In this document: one piece after another, positions 1 through 9,290 of the stretch
Layout: each line of letters starts with the position of its first letter
Position numbering within the stretch: position 1 is the first letter of the stretch
Source of the DNA: Halorubrum kocurii JCM 14978
GTDB lineage: Archaea > Halobacteriota > Halobacteria > Halobacteriales > Haloferacaceae
Length of the DNA stretch: 45,199 nt
Direction of reading: 5' to 3'
NCBI RefSeq assembly: GCF_000337355.1
Contig: NZ_AOJH01000012.1
Location: 1-45,199, forward strand
Position numbers and translations under genes: made by a program
Notes under the pieces: model-generated
What the model was told of the DNA's origin: nothing
Seen by the model: only the letters and a program-made list of their open reading frames with translations
Database searches by the model: none

Positions 1-44
1 TCAATCCACGCGATACCATCGTTGAGGCGGTCGAATTCTGCCAT
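1..44 (-). pseudogene. IS6-family transposase, N-terminal fragment at window edge
   Basis: The minus strand reads from an ATG at 44-42 into MAEFDRLNDGIAWI and runs off the window. This matches the N-terminus of haloarchaeal IS6-family transposases and two other scars here (4595 and 9368). The leader up to about position 90 is also shared with the scar at 9368, so the element end lies near there. Whether the gene is intact outside the window cannot be told. Confidence 0.7.
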
Positions 45-154
45 AGACACTCAGAACTCGTCCGCCTCATCCTCTAACTTAACGCGACCAACAGAACGTG
101 CCGAACACCTATCTCAAAAGAGTGTTACGTACACAGACGGTAGAAAAATGTGTA

Positions 155-610
155 ATGAGCGACCAGGTTATTGACCTACTGAGGAAAGCGTATTCTGACG
201 AGATAGAAACGGTCATGAACTACCAGACGAACGCAATTGTGCTTGATGGAGTTCGCGCAGAGGAGATCAAAGAGAGTCTCCAACAGGATATACAAGAAGA
301 ACTGACCCACGCTGAGCAACTCGGTCAGCGTCTCAAGCAACTCAATGCTCGCCCGCCAGCGTCCAGTGAGTTTACCGCTCGACAAGATTCTCTTCAGCCG
401 CCAGAAGATTCGACAGATGTACTTGCTGTAATCAATGGTGTCCTTGACGCCGAAGAAGATGCAATCGACACCTACAGTGATCTGATAGACGCCGCTGAAG
501 CCGCTAATGATCCGGTAACCGAAGACCTTGCTGTGACGATTCTCGGCGATGAAGAGGCGCACAGGACCGAGTTCCATGGGTTCAAAAAAGAATACCAGAC
601 AGACGGATAA
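155..610 (+). CDS. Ferritin-like (rubrerythrin/bacterioferritin-type) protein
   Basis: This is a 151-residue all-helical protein from the ATG at 155. An in-frame GTG at 98 would add 19 residues that look unlike a ferritin N-terminus. Two helix pairs carry carboxylate/His patterns typical of the ferritin-like fold: SDEIETVMNYQ and EELTHAEQ in the first half, DAEEDAIDTYSDLI and LGDEEAHRTEFH in the second. Ferritin-like proteins use such EX(n)EXXH pairs to bind a di-iron centre for iron storage, peroxide removal or DNA protection. The exact subfamily is not decided by sequence. It stands alone beside an IS6 fragment. Confidence 0.75.
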   Translation: MSDQVIDLLRKAYSDEIETVMNYQTNAIVLDGVRAEEIKESLQQDIQEELTHAEQLGQRLKQLNARPPASSEFTARQDSLQPPEDSTDVLAVINGVLDAEEDAIDTYSDLIDAAEAANDPVTEDLAVTILGDEEAHRTEFHGFKKEYQTDG

Positions 611-1129
611 CATAGAACCAAGGCGATAGAACTGTCTTGGCCCTGACCGACTGTTTTCATTACTGCTGTAGCAAGCAGTGGTATCTCTCCCTTACGAACC
701 GGTCGCCTGCTGACTACAAGCTCTGTATCTTGCACGTGATTCCTATCAACTTCTGAGGATTTCAGGCCGCTACATTAAATGAGACCAGATCCACTGACTG
801 AACCCGTCCTCATCGAGGAACAAGAAGCACTTGGATGGGATATCTGTAAATTTGCTTGGTGGCCTGTTGACTCGTGCAGCGCAGGTGGAGTGGACACCTC
901 GGGGACGGCCGCTATCGAGAACACCGACCAGTTACCGGTCGGTACACCGCTGATCCCACAGATTCGGATAAATAGGGCGATCTACCGCGGGTAGGTACAC
1001 ACCAGCTACTGTCACTGGACTCGATGGCGTCACAGTCTGGTATAGTTCTCGTCTGAGTTGGAACGCGCCGGATTCTAACACATCCAGAGACAAAGAATCA
1101 AATAGTCAATCAGGGTAAAATTCATTATC
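611..1129. other. Intergenic stretch with one doubtful small frame
   Basis: No supported gene is visible. A 71-codon plus-strand frame at 779-994 (GWDICKFAWWPVDSC) has no recognisable domain and no clear promoter. It may be a scrap of an older gene or chance. Confidence 0.4.
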
Positions 1130-1537
1130 ATGCTCCCAGACGATCTCCCAGTTGATCACCAGAAATTGCTGACGTGGGAAACAGAATGCTGGCAGTGTGG
1201 CGAGCAAACGCCTGTGGTCTGGCCACGAGGCGACCATCTTGATACGCCTCTCGGAGATATATTAGCGAATTACGAAACCCCTGTTGAACGGGTCTACAGC
1301 AATACCCTCAGCAAGAAAGTCTGGGGGAACGTCTGTCAGCACTGTGATTCTTACCAAGGAAATCATTTCATCCAGCAAGAGGCACTAGAGATTGACCCGC
1401 CACTGGTAGACTGTCCACATTGTGGGGATGAACACGAATGGAGCCCGGACCAAGGGATGGGTGGAGCATTCGGACAGGGATGGGTCTCATGTCCAGAATA
1501 TGGTGAAATACCGGTTGGTGACCCACGGGGAGAGTGA
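1130..1537 (+). CDS. Zinc-ribbon protein of unknown function
   Basis: This 135-residue acidic soluble protein carries repeated cysteine pairs: CWQC near residue 21, CQHC near 70 and CPHC near 96. A late CPEYG (about 122) looks like a ribbon half that lost its second cysteine. Paired CxxC knuckles normally bind structural zinc. Similar small multi-knuckle proteins are common in halophiles and mostly uncharacterised. The start is the ATG in the AT-rich context ATTATCATG. It is monocistronic, and no role can be assigned. Confidence 0.6.
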   Translation: MLPDDLPVDHQKLLTWETECWQCGEQTPVVWPRGDHLDTPLGDILANYETPVERVYSNTLSKKVWGNVCQHCDSYQGNHFIQQEALEIDPPLVDCPHCGDEHEWSPDQGMGGAFGQGWVSCPEYGEIPVGDPRGE

Positions 1538-1604
1538 TGAATCCCTTAGCTCCATACAGGACCAGATCAGTAGTATTTCAAAACTCGAATGAGTAAATTG
1601 CGAC

Positions 1605-1886
1605 ATGTACGATCTCACTGGCTTTCAGCGCGATCTGTTGTACGTAGTTGCCGGACTTGATGACCCCCACGGACTCGCGATCAAAGACGAGCTGGAGGAC
1701 TACTACGAAAAGGAAATCCATCATGGTCGGCTCTATCCCAACCTCGACACGCTCGTTGAGAAGGGACTCATCGAAAAGAGTCAGCGCGACCGACGGACCA
1801 ACGAGTACAGCACTACTCGTCGGGGCACTAGAGAGATCGAAGCTCGGACTGAATGGGAAGCCGGGTATATTGACCACGACGGGTAA
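1605..1886 (+). CDS. PadR-family winged-helix transcriptional regulator
   Basis: This 93-residue protein has the PadR core: an N-terminal helix (LTGFQRDLLYVVAGL), then HGLAIKDELEDYY, a recognition segment GRLYPNLDTLVEKGLIEKS, and a wing ending in YSTTRRGTREIEAR. PadR proteins are dimeric repressors of stress, efflux or metabolic genes. This short form lacks a long C-terminal dimer helix, as is usual for haloarchaeal PadR proteins. No adjacent target gene is evident, since the next gene to the right is a decayed frame on the other strand. Confidence 0.85.
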   Translation: MYDLTGFQRDLLYVVAGLDDPHGLAIKDELEDYYEKEIHHGRLYPNLDTLVEKGLIEKSQRDRRTNEYSTTRRGTREIEARTEWEAGYIDHDG

Positions 1887-1917
1887 TCGAACCGCTGCGT
1901 TCGAGGACTGTTTGACT

Positions 1918-2268
1918 CTAGTACTCATTTTCCTCAAAAGCCGAACCTACAAAATCGGGGACTGCGTGTGCGCTCGCCCAGACCGCCGCCAGCGGGAGGT
2001 CTTCACGCTGGGTGTCCGCGAACTCCTCGTCGGCGGCCGGATTGAGCGTCATCTCACGGTCGCCGAGCGACACGTCGAGCGGCAGACCGTATACGCCGTC
2101 AGTAAGGTCCCAGACCGGAATTACAACCGGAAGGGGGTTGAAACACGAGGCACCGGCGAGAGGTTCCAGTTCTCTCGAGCGCCGGAAGAGGGGAGGCGAT
2201 GTGATATTCAGTTGCCCCCGGTAGCCTGTGTGTTTGACGGAGCGAGTATCGTCTGAAAGCTGTCGGTC
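1918..2268 (-). pseudogene. Decayed minus-strand gene, start codon missing
   Basis: An open frame of 116 sense codons on the minus strand has coding-like composition, including LEPLAGASCFNPLPVV, DLTDGVYGLPLDVSLG and DREMTLNPAADEEF, and ends at a TAG at 1920-1918. It is bounded upstream by an in-frame TAA at 2271-2269 and has no ATG or GTG before the middle of the frame. I read it as the C-terminal remnant of a longer haloarchaeal gene truncated where the TetR promoter now lies. The family is not recognised. Confidence 0.45.
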
Positions 2269-2291
2269 TTACTGCCCAGTCAGAAGGCTCT

Positions 2292-2309
2292 TTACTAACT
2301 GGTTAGTAA
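2292..2309. promoter_or_regulatory. Palindromic operator upstream of the TetR gene
   Basis: TTACTAAC and GTTAGTAA form a perfect 8-bp inverted repeat with a 2-bp centre (TG), 13 bp before the ATG of the TetR gene. Its size and place are those of a TetR-family autoregulatory operator that would also control the coupled MATE gene. Confidence 0.8.
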
Positions 2310-2322
2310 GTAAAGGTAGATA

Positions 2323-2913
2323 ATGGAATCGGAGACCAAATCCGAGATCATCGACGCGACCAACCGAGTGCTCTGCGAACACGGGTACGCGGGACTGACG
2401 ATCAAAAAAATCGCGGACGAGTCGTCGATGACCACAGCAGCGATCCACTATCACTTCGACACGAAAGCGGAGTTGCTGAACGCGTATCTTGACGATCTGG
2501 TTGAGCAGTTCAAATCGAATATCACATCCGAGGCGACCGATCCGCGGGACCGCCTCACAGCGCTTCTCGACACGGTATTCACGTCGTCGAACCCGGACGC
2601 CGACGGCTTCCCCGTGGCGATCATGGAGTTGAAATCACAGGCTCCCTTCCAGGAGGTCTTCCGAGAACGGTTTCTCGACCTCGACAACATGATGCGTGGG
2701 GTCATCACGGATATCGTCGCGGACGGCATCGATGAGGGTCATTTCAACGAGATCGACCCGAACGAAGTCGCCAGGCTCGTCACAACGATGATAAATGGCG
2801 CGCACGCTCGGAAGGTGGCGCTCGGCGAACCGCTCGACGAGACCCGTCGTGTCGTCGAACACACGTTAGCACTACAGCTCGGCTGGCACCCCGGATCCGA
2901 GGTGGTCGCGTGA
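2323..2913 (+). CDS. TetR-family transcriptional repressor
   Basis: This 196-residue protein has a classic N-terminal TetR helix-turn-helix at about residues 8-52 (IIDATNRVLCEHGYAG, TIKKIADESSMTTAAIHYHF, KAELL). A helical ligand-binding and dimer domain fills the rest. It is coupled to the downstream MATE exporter by a GTGA overlap (TGA at 2911, GTG at 2910). With the palindrome just upstream, the arrangement is that of a drug- or metabolite-sensing repressor controlling its own efflux pump. The ligand is unknown. Confidence 0.93.
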   Translation: MESETKSEIIDATNRVLCEHGYAGLTIKKIADESSMTTAAIHYHFDTKAELLNAYLDDLVEQFKSNITSEATDPRDRLTALLDTVFTSSNPDADGFPVAIMELKSQAPFQEVFRERFLDLDNMMRGVITDIVADGIDEGHFNEIDPNEVARLVTTMINGAHARKVALGEPLDETRRVVEHTLALQLGWHPGSEVVA

Positions 2914-4376
2914 GCTTCTTCAAAGGCCAGGAAGAACTCAACCTGACGGAGGGTGGCATCGTCAAGCCGCTGTTGTTTCTCTCGTTGCCGATCGTCGTCA
3001 CGAACCTGATGCAGACCGCCTACAACTTGGCGGACACGTTCTGGCTTGGTCAGTACTCAACGGAGGCACTCGCGGCAATCAGCTTCGCGTTCCCGATGGT
3101 GTTCCTGCTCATCTCGCTCGGGATGGGGCTCTCGGTCGCCGGGAGCGTGCTTGTCGCTCAACACACCGGCGCCAACGAGACCGACAAGGCCGAGTACGCG
3201 GCCTCTCAGACCGTTTCGTTCGCGTTCATCGCCTCAGCCATCCTCGGCGCAGTCGGCTATCCATTCGTCCGACAGTTCCTGGCGTTCCTCGGTGCCTCGC
3301 CAGAGGTCCTTCCGGGGGCCACCGCCTACATGCAGGTGGTCGCGCTGGGCCTGCCGTTCATGTTCGGCTTTTTTGTGTTTATTTCACTGATGCGCGGCGC
3401 GGGCGACACCATCACCCCGATGCTCGTGATGTTCGGAACGGTTGTCATCAACGTGGTTCTCGACCCGTTCCTGATCAACGGCTGGACGGTGGGCCCGGTG
3501 GCGTTCCCCGAGCTTGGTATTCAAGGGGCGGCCATCGCCACCGTCTTTTCACGAGGGCTAGCGATGGTCGTCGGGCTTGGAATCATGTTGAGGGGAACGC
3601 GCGGTATCCAGATCAACCTCGCCGACATGTGGCCCGACCTCCAGTACCTCCGGAAAATCCTACGTATCGGCGTTCCAGCGTCGATCGAGGGAACCGGCCG
3701 TGCGCTCTCGATCAACGCCCTGCTAATCGTGGTGGGGCTGTTCTCGACGTCCGTCGTTGCGGCGTTCGGAATCGGGACGCGCGTGTTCTCCGTCATCTTC
3801 CTCCCCGCGATCGCCGTCGCGCGCGGTGTTGAGACGATGACCGGCCAGAACGTCGGAGCGGGCAAGTACGACCGAGCTCAAGAGGCGAACTACGTCGCGG
3901 CGAAAGGACTGTTCGGCGTCCTCGGCGTCGCCGGAGTGGCGATTTTCTTCGTCCCGACGCCAATCGTCTCGGTCTTCACAAACGACCCGGCCGTCCTCGA
4001 CGTGGGCGCGCAGTTCCTGCGGTACGTCGCGTTATCGTTCGGATTCATTGGGGTCCAGCGGGCGTTCACGGGCGGCTTCCGCGGCGCCGGCAAGACGCTG
4101 ATCGCCGCCGCGATCTCGATTACTGCGCTGGCCGTCATCCGACTCCCGCTCGCGTACGTGGCCTCACAGGGGGTACTCCCGACGGACTTGTGGTTCCTCG
4201 GACAGCCAGATGTCCGCGGAATCTGGATCGCCTTCTTCGCCTCGAACGTCGTTGGGGCGGTCGTCGCATGGCTGTGGTTCCGCCGCGGCACGTGGCGTGA
4301 AGGAGACGTTCGTGGGACGTCGAGTTCTAGTGGGCCCGAACAAGACGACGTAGACGCAACGATCGGGGACGATTGA
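2910..4376 (+). CDS. MATE-family multidrug/sodium antiporter
   Basis: This 488-residue membrane protein has about 12 hydrophobic segments in two similar halves. The N-terminus GGIVKPLLFLSLPIVVTNLMQ and LADTFWLGQYSTEALAAIS is typical of NorM/DinF-type MATE transporters, which export cationic drugs in exchange for Na+ or H+. The second half repeats the pattern (IGVPASIEGTGRAL, GIGTRVFSVIFLPAIA). The C-terminal 30 residues are a soluble acidic tail. GTG at 2910 overlaps the TetR stop, so translation is probably coupled. Confidence 0.93.
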   Translation: MSFFKGQEELNLTEGGIVKPLLFLSLPIVVTNLMQTAYNLADTFWLGQYSTEALAAISFAFPMVFLLISLGMGLSVAGSVLVAQHTGANETDKAEYAASQTVSFAFIASAILGAVGYPFVRQFLAFLGASPEVLPGATAYMQVVALGLPFMFGFFVFISLMRGAGDTITPMLVMFGTVVINVVLDPFLINGWTVGPVAFPELGIQGAAIATVFSRGLAMVVGLGIMLRGTRGIQINLADMWPDLQYLRKILRIGVPASIEGTGRALSINALLIVVGLFSTSVVAAFGIGTRVFSVIFLPAIAVARGVETMTGQNVGAGKYDRAQEANYVAAKGLFGVLGVAGVAIFFVPTPIVSVFTNDPAVLDVGAQFLRYVALSFGFIGVQRAFTGGFRGAGKTLIAAAISITALAVIRLPLAYVASQGVLPTDLWFLGQPDVRGIWIAFFASNVVGAVVAWLWFRRGTWREGDVRGTSSSSGPEQDDVDATIGDD

Positions 4377-4594
4377 CTGTAATCGCGGATACCAACTGAA
4401 CGGTGTTTTCCACAGTTGGGGGGTTTCTGTACGGTTCACAGTAGTGGATCGAGGTAGTGATCGGGCGTAGTGACGCGAGAGGAGACACGGTTCGTGGAAG
4501 ACGAAAAGCCGTACTGGATGGTTTTGTTGAAATACTTGTTCGCTGACAGGGTCGGGTAAGGCTAGAGCATGAGGCGTTCGGTTTCAGGGTGCTT

Positions 4595-4780
4595 ATGACC
4601 GAAATCGAACGTCCCAGCGAGAGTTTCGCTTACATCGACTTGTCGTTTGTACAGCGAGATGAAACGCCACGCTGGGCGATTGAAGAGGGAATCCGCTGTC
4701 ACTTGAGTGGTATGTCACTTCGAGGGGTGAATGATGTTCAGCGACCAACTGTCTCAGGCAGAAATGTATCTGAAGAATAG
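4595..4780 (+). pseudogene. IS6-family transposase, N-terminal remnant
   Basis: From the ATG at 4595 the frame reads TEIERPSESFAYIDLSFVQ and RDETPRWAIEEGIRCHL, the standard N-terminus of haloarchaeal IS6 transposases. It loses similarity after SLRGVNDV and ends after about 60 residues, where 210-230 are normal. The 50 bp before the ATG resemble the leaders of the IS6 scars at 44 and 9368, so the element's left end lies near 4550. The catalytic DDE domain is absent. Confidence 0.75.
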
Positions 4781-5008
4781 GATTTTAACGGATGCGGAGG
4801 CTGTGAATTAATCGTACTCATGATCAGTACCTCACAAAGCATCCTCGGCTAGCTGTTTCTGAAGCCTGAGTTCCACGGCGGAGCGGTTGTGCTGGTGGCC
4901 TTGACGAGAAGATCGTTGACGAACCGACGGAGAGCTGTCGCTGTCGGCGGCGGCTGTCGCCGACGCGACAGCGTTGCCACTCCTGGCGAAGGCTAGCCCG
5001 GTCGGAGA

Positions 5009-5190
5009 TTAGCGAGTAAACCGATCGTCTGGTGGTCGGTTTGCGGGGACGGCCTGACGCATCGCAAGGGCCATCCACGCTGCCCGCTGAATCATGTTGA
5101 TGAACTCCTTGAACGACCACTTCCAGAGGCGACGCCCCCCACGGCGGGGCGTCGCTGGTATTAGACACACCTTCAGCAAGCAGACGTCTC
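5009..5190 (-). pseudogene. ISH3-type (IS4 superfamily) transposase, C-terminal remnant
   Basis: The minus strand reads ATPRRGGRRLWKWSFKEF followed by INMIQRAAWMALAMRQ and VPANRPPDDRF and ends at TAA (5011-5009). This is the conserved C-terminal end of ISH3-family transposases. The preceding 300 or more residues are missing. The 190 bp downstream (4820-5008), without a gene, probably contain the element's non-coding 3' end. Confidence 0.75.
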
Positions 5191-5505
5191 AACTAACCGG
5201 CTTTGTGATATACTGATGTTCACATCAATTGTATACACGCTACACGGATAAGATAGTATTGCCTTATATTGGAAATCATGTAATTTTCTTTTCGTTCAAA
5301 TACCCGAATTTGTATTTTAGATTCGTTTGTAGCATCTAGTATAGTTCTTATTCCACAATATTAAAACCCATTCAGCGCGTCACACAAGTGTGGTTCATAG
5401 CGAAGAAACACAGCCGTTCGACATAGAGGTGGGGCCCCTACAAGCGGTGGTGGCCGCACTCTTTTCACAGGTGATCATTAACTGGATTAATCCCACGGTG
5501 GATGC
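5191..5505. promoter_or_regulatory. AT-rich intergenic region with probable promoter of the ABC operon
   Basis: This block of about 300 bp is much richer in A/T than its surroundings. It contains a TATA-like AATATTAAAA near 5360, upstream of the GTG start at 5506. No gene is visible in it. Confidence 0.4.
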
Positions 5506-6915
5506 GTGACTCGCAACCTTCTATCGAGAGTGAACGCGGATTCACCACGGATTATAGCTTCCCTACTGGTCCTGTTGACGTTACTAGGCGCTGTAGGAGG
5601 GGTCACAGCAGTGCCAGACGCTCGGATTGGTATCGATGAGGTCGATGTCAGTTCAAGTGAGCCGGTAGTCGATGAGCGAACGTTATTGAATGTAACTGTC
5701 TCAAACTCTGGTGGAAGTCCAGCAGCCGCCAATATAACGAGCGTTCGGCTATATAAGGCGGATGAGGACGACAACCCACGTGACGAGGCTACCCTGGTCG
5801 GAGGACTCTCTCCGGGTGACACAACTGACGTCGCTCTGTGGACAGAGTTCGACGAGCCGGGAGAACACCGACTTACTGTCGAGGTCGTTGCGGATCAAGA
5901 AGCGACAGGTGGCGAGGATAACGGCGGGACCGTCACAGTAACGCGCGACGTGATTGTTGATGTTCAGCCGGTAGAGGTTGCGCTTGACCTCCGCACCCGC
6001 GCGCTAGCACCGGAAGACCTCGAGAGCGACGATGACGATCAAAATGCTGGTGGAATAAATGTCGGTGGTGTCGGAGATCTTCTCGGTGGTGGCGGCGGCG
6101 GCCTCCAAGCCGGTGGGAACGACGAGTCTGACTCTGAGTCCGTCGAGTCGGTTGACTCTCCGGTAGCGGTGACGGTCGTTAACACCGGGACCACGACCGC
6201 AGACCGCGTGAGCCTGACTGCCGTTGGCACATCAGTCAGAGGGGATGGGGGAGAAAATGCCGCGAGTGACGATGCTGATCCAACAGCTAAAGTCGGCCCC
6301 TTCGTTGTCGAGAACCTCGCACCCGGTGAGGAGCGGCAGGTAATCATCGATCTTGGCCCGCTTGACGAGCGTTCGGATGTGACGGTTACCGCGGCGTTCC
6401 GTGCTGATACCGACGTGCGAAACGAACGCGGTGCTGACCGAACCGCAGAGTCGATAGTGACGTATCCAACGCGTGAAGGTAGTCCGAGCGTTACCGACGC
6501 GACCGTCCGGACGACTGATGATGGGCAGGTAACTGTTGATGCCAATCTCGGTAATGCGGGTACTGGTGAATTGAACGGAGTTGTCGTTTCGGTTGCTGGG
6601 ACAGATGGGGTTGAACCGACCCCAGCCGGGCAAAAGTACTTCATTGGAACCGTCAACGCAGGCGATTTCGTCGCTTTTGACCTTCAAACTGTGGCGAATG
6701 CCTCTGTAGCGGATGAGGTTCCGATCCAGATCGAGTACACCGAGCGTGGTGTCCGCTACACCGAGACCACAACAGTAGCGCTTCCAGAGCCAGATGACGA
6801 GAGTGGGTCAGAATCTGGTACTGTTGGCACGCTTGGAGTAATCAGTATTGTCGGAGTTGTTGGCGGCACTGGGGTCGCAATTGCCGGGAGCGTAGTCCGT
6901 CGCCGCGATGTATAG
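5506..6915 (+). CDS. Secreted, C-terminally anchored CARDB-like protein of an ABC export operon
   Basis: This 469-residue protein starts at GTG 5506. It has a Sec-type signal (ASLLVLLTLLGAVGGVTAV, about residues 19-37), Ig-like CARDB/NEW1-type repeats (LLNVTVSNSGGSPAAANITS; SPVAVTVVNTGTTTADRVS; TVDANLGNAGTGELNGVV), a Gly/Asp-rich spacer near 175-210, and a C-terminal membrane helix (VISIVGVVGGTGVAIAG) with an RRR stop-transfer. It therefore faces the outside of the cell. It overlaps the downstream ATPase by 8 bp. In this operon type it could be the extracytoplasmic partner of a MacB/FtsX-like permease, which is inference. Confidence 0.75.
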   Translation: MTRNLLSRVNADSPRIIASLLVLLTLLGAVGGVTAVPDARIGIDEVDVSSSEPVVDERTLLNVTVSNSGGSPAAANITSVRLYKADEDDNPRDEATLVGGLSPGDTTDVALWTEFDEPGEHRLTVEVVADQEATGGEDNGGTVTVTRDVIVDVQPVEVALDLRTRALAPEDLESDDDDQNAGGINVGGVGDLLGGGGGGLQAGGNDESDSESVESVDSPVAVTVVNTGTTTADRVSLTAVGTSVRGDGGENAASDDADPTAKVGPFVVENLAPGEERQVIIDLGPLDERSDVTVTAAFRADTDVRNERGADRTAESIVTYPTREGSPSVTDATVRTTDDGQVTVDANLGNAGTGELNGVVVSVAGTDGVEPTPAGQKYFIGTVNAGDFVAFDLQTVANASVADEVPIQIEYTERGVRYTETTTVALPEPDDESGSESGTVGTLGVISIVGVVGGTGVAIAGSVVRRRDV

Positions 6916-7651
6916 CGTCGAGCTCAGGGGTGCGACCAAGCGGTACCCAAGCGGAGGGACGGAAGCGGTGGTCGCGCTCGACGACGTGGACTTCGCGGTT
7001 GAGCCTGGAGAGTTCGTTGCTGTTGTCGGCCCCAGTGGTTCCGGGAAATCAACGTTGCTCAACGTACTCGGCCTCCTCGACGACCCGACTGAGGGGTGGC
7101 GTCTGCTGAACGGCACCGATGTGACTGAACTCTCCGTCGCCGAGCGCACCACAGCCCGCAAGGGATCGATCGGATTCGTCTTTCAGGACTTCCACCTCCT
7201 GCCAGCGCTGACCGCGGTCGAGAACGTTGCGCTACCAACCGCCTTCGATCCGGGCGACGCGAGCGACCGTGCTGTGGACCTGCTTAGACGGTTTGGGCTC
7301 GGTGACCGGCTTGACCACGAGCCATCAGAACTGTCTGGTGGACAGAAACAACGGGTCGCTATCGCTCGGTCGCTGATAAATGACCCGGCAGTGTTACTCG
7401 CTGACGAGCCAACGGGAAACCTCGACACGGACACCGGCGAGTCAATTCTCGCTGAGTTCGGGCGGGTGAAAGAGGAGGGTGTTGCTGTCATCGCGGTCAC
7501 ACACGATCCGCTAGTCGAGGAGTACGCGGACCGAGTCGTTGAGCTCACCGACGGGGTGCTGGTAGGCGAGGATGTCGATGAGGCGACCTCAGTAGACGAT
7601 ACCCTAGGAGACCGGGACAGCGAGTCGCCGCTCGCACCGGGAGAACAATGA
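6908..7651 (+). CDS. ABC transporter ATPase, LolD/MacB (FtsE-like) type
   Basis: This 247-residue ATPase has Walker A GPSGSGKST (residues 41-49), a Q-loop in VFQDFHLLPALTAVENV, signature LSGGQKQR, Walker B VLLADEPTGNLD and the switch His in AVTHDP. The DEPTGNLD sequence and length are those of the LolD/MacB/FtsE group, whose members drive mechanotransmission across the membrane rather than classical import. It is coupled to the CARDB-like protein upstream (8-bp overlap) and to the permease downstream (ATGA overlap at 7648). An acidic tail is typical for halophiles. Confidence 0.93.
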   Translation: MYSVELRGATKRYPSGGTEAVVALDDVDFAVEPGEFVAVVGPSGSGKSTLLNVLGLLDDPTEGWRLLNGTDVTELSVAERTTARKGSIGFVFQDFHLLPALTAVENVALPTAFDPGDASDRAVDLLRRFGLGDRLDHEPSELSGGQKQRVAIARSLINDPAVLLADEPTGNLDTDTGESILAEFGRVKEEGVAVIAVTHDPLVEEYADRVVELTDGVLVGEDVDEATSVDDTLGDRDSESPLAPGEQ

Positions 7652-8847
7652 GCAAGAGTACTTCCAGCGGAACCGACACTGAAGCCGGAGCTACCAGTTG
7701 GCTCCGGGGCTGGCGACCCGCTGTTGGAATGGCCGGCCGGAATCTCCGCCGGAACCGCGTACGGACGGTACTAGCGGTGCTTGGCGTTTGTATCGGCGTG
7801 CTGGCAGTAGCCGCGCTAGGGATATTCGGAAATGTGCTCGCGCTCGGCGCCAACGACGCTATCGGTGATATTGGCACACAAGTAGTCGTGTCGCCAAACT
7901 CGGACACCGGAGTAGAGTCACTTTCGACGACTGATGTAGCGGAGATCCGACGTGCCGTTGACGACCCGGCGGTCGGCGATCCGGCTGTGGTTCCATTGTA
8001 TTCGGACAACGGGATTGTTGCGGGCGCAAGCTCACAGACCTTTGCGACAATCTATGGCGTTGAGGAACCAGACCTCGCGTTTGAAGCCGCTGAGGGGGAG
8101 CTCCCGGACCGTCATCGGCAGGGCGCAATCATCGGTGCGGGTGTTGCTACAGATCTCAATATTGGGACAGGCGATACTGTGGAGATCGTAGGGTCACAGG
8201 TGCGCGTCGTTGCCGTGCTCGCTGAGACACAGACATTCAGCCCGGTTGCACCCGATGACGCCGTCTTTCTCCCAGAGTCGGCGTTCGCCGCTGACGGCTA
8301 CGCGCAAGCGCTTATTATCTCAGAATCCGGCGAGACGGCGCAGGCCGCTGCGGACGCGATCCGCAGAGAGGTGAACGCTCGTGAAGATCGAGTCGACCTA
8401 TTCGAATTAGCAGCAATCGTGGATGAGATTAATGGCTTCTTTGACCTATTGAGTACGTTCCTGCTCGGGCTCGGCGCTATCTCGCTCGTGGTCGCCGGCG
8501 TCTCGATCCTCAATGTAATGCTGATGAGTACGGTCGAGCGGAGACAAGAGATTGGCGTAATGCGTGCTGTGGGTGTGACCCGCCGAGACGTGTTGCGTGT
8601 GTTGTTAGCAGAGGCTGGCCTGATTGGTGCTGCGGGCGCCGCCGCAGGGACTGTGCTGACCGTGATACTCGTCGCCGCGCTCGTAGCCGCAACCCCAGCG
8701 GTTGACGCCAGCCTGGTTATCGACCCGACTAACGGTTACTATCTCCTGTTGGCGCTAGGATTTGGAGTTGGAGTAGGAATTATCAGCGGGGCGTACCCTG
8801 CTTGGAAGGCAGCAAACGAACGCCCAGTAGAGGCGCTGCGAAGCTAA
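7648..8847 (+). CDS. MacB/FtsX-family ABC permease
   Basis: This 399-residue protein has one membrane helix near residues 38-62 after a basic RNLRRNRVRT motif. A large extracytoplasmic domain of the MacB-PCD type follows, then three C-terminal helices with the FtsX signature (MLMSTVERRQEIGVMRAVG). It completes a three-gene unit with the ATPase and the secreted protein. Such systems export peptides, lipoproteins or drugs or signal mechanically. The substrate here is unknown. Confidence 0.92.
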   Translation: MSKSTSSGTDTEAGATSWLRGWRPAVGMAGRNLRRNRVRTVLAVLGVCIGVLAVAALGIFGNVLALGANDAIGDIGTQVVVSPNSDTGVESLSTTDVAEIRRAVDDPAVGDPAVVPLYSDNGIVAGASSQTFATIYGVEEPDLAFEAAEGELPDRHRQGAIIGAGVATDLNIGTGDTVEIVGSQVRVVAVLAETQTFSPVAPDDAVFLPESAFAADGYAQALIISESGETAQAAADAIRREVNAREDRVDLFELAAIVDEINGFFDLLSTFLLGLGAISLVVAGVSILNVMLMSTVERRQEIGVMRAVGVTRRDVLRVLLAEAGLIGAAGAAAGTVLTVILVAALVAATPAVDASLVIDPTNGYYLLLALGFGVGVGIISGAYPAWKAANERPVEALRS

Positions 8848-8874
8848 ACCAGTACACACATAAAATACCAAACC

Positions 8875-9290
8875 GGAAACTAACCTTTTTTATCCGCACC
8901 CAGCCAGCTGGTGGATTTTCGCACCAGTTCGTAATCTGTGACAAATCGAGAAGCGTCGTAAGCGTCAAACGTGCGCTTGATGCCCACAGTCTGCGGCGCA
9001 TGTACAACAAGCTCAAGATCAACTTCGACGAACGTCTCAACAAGTAGGACGGGGTAGAAGCTGCGATCACAGCAGAAGCAGTTGATCTTGACGAATTGTC
9101 GAGCAGTGGTAGTGGGCCGGCGAATTGACTCCCGAACGCTGCGGGAGTCATCCACATCAACGGATTTGATGCGAGCGTGAAGCCCTTATTCCGTTGTGTA
9201 GACGAATTCGTCGTTGAAGACACTCCGGGCGAGGACTTTCCTCGACTCCTTGCTTGGATACTATCTGTTCAACTTCGTTTTAATACCCCA
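8875..9290 (+). pseudogene. Degenerate plus-strand frame with in-frame stops
   Basis: A single reading frame carries protein-like text interrupted by stops: SLRRMYNKLKINFDERLNK, stop, DGVEAAITAEAVDLDELSS, stop, GVIHINGFDASVKPLF, CVDEFVVEDTPGEDFPRLL. The run of coherent segments in one frame suggests a decayed gene rather than chance. I cannot name the family. It lies between the ABC operon and an IS6 scar. Confidence 0.35.

Noticed and set aside
779-994. Possible 71-residue gene
   Set aside because: No domain, no clear promoter and isolated position. Reported only as a doubtful frame within the intergenic entry.
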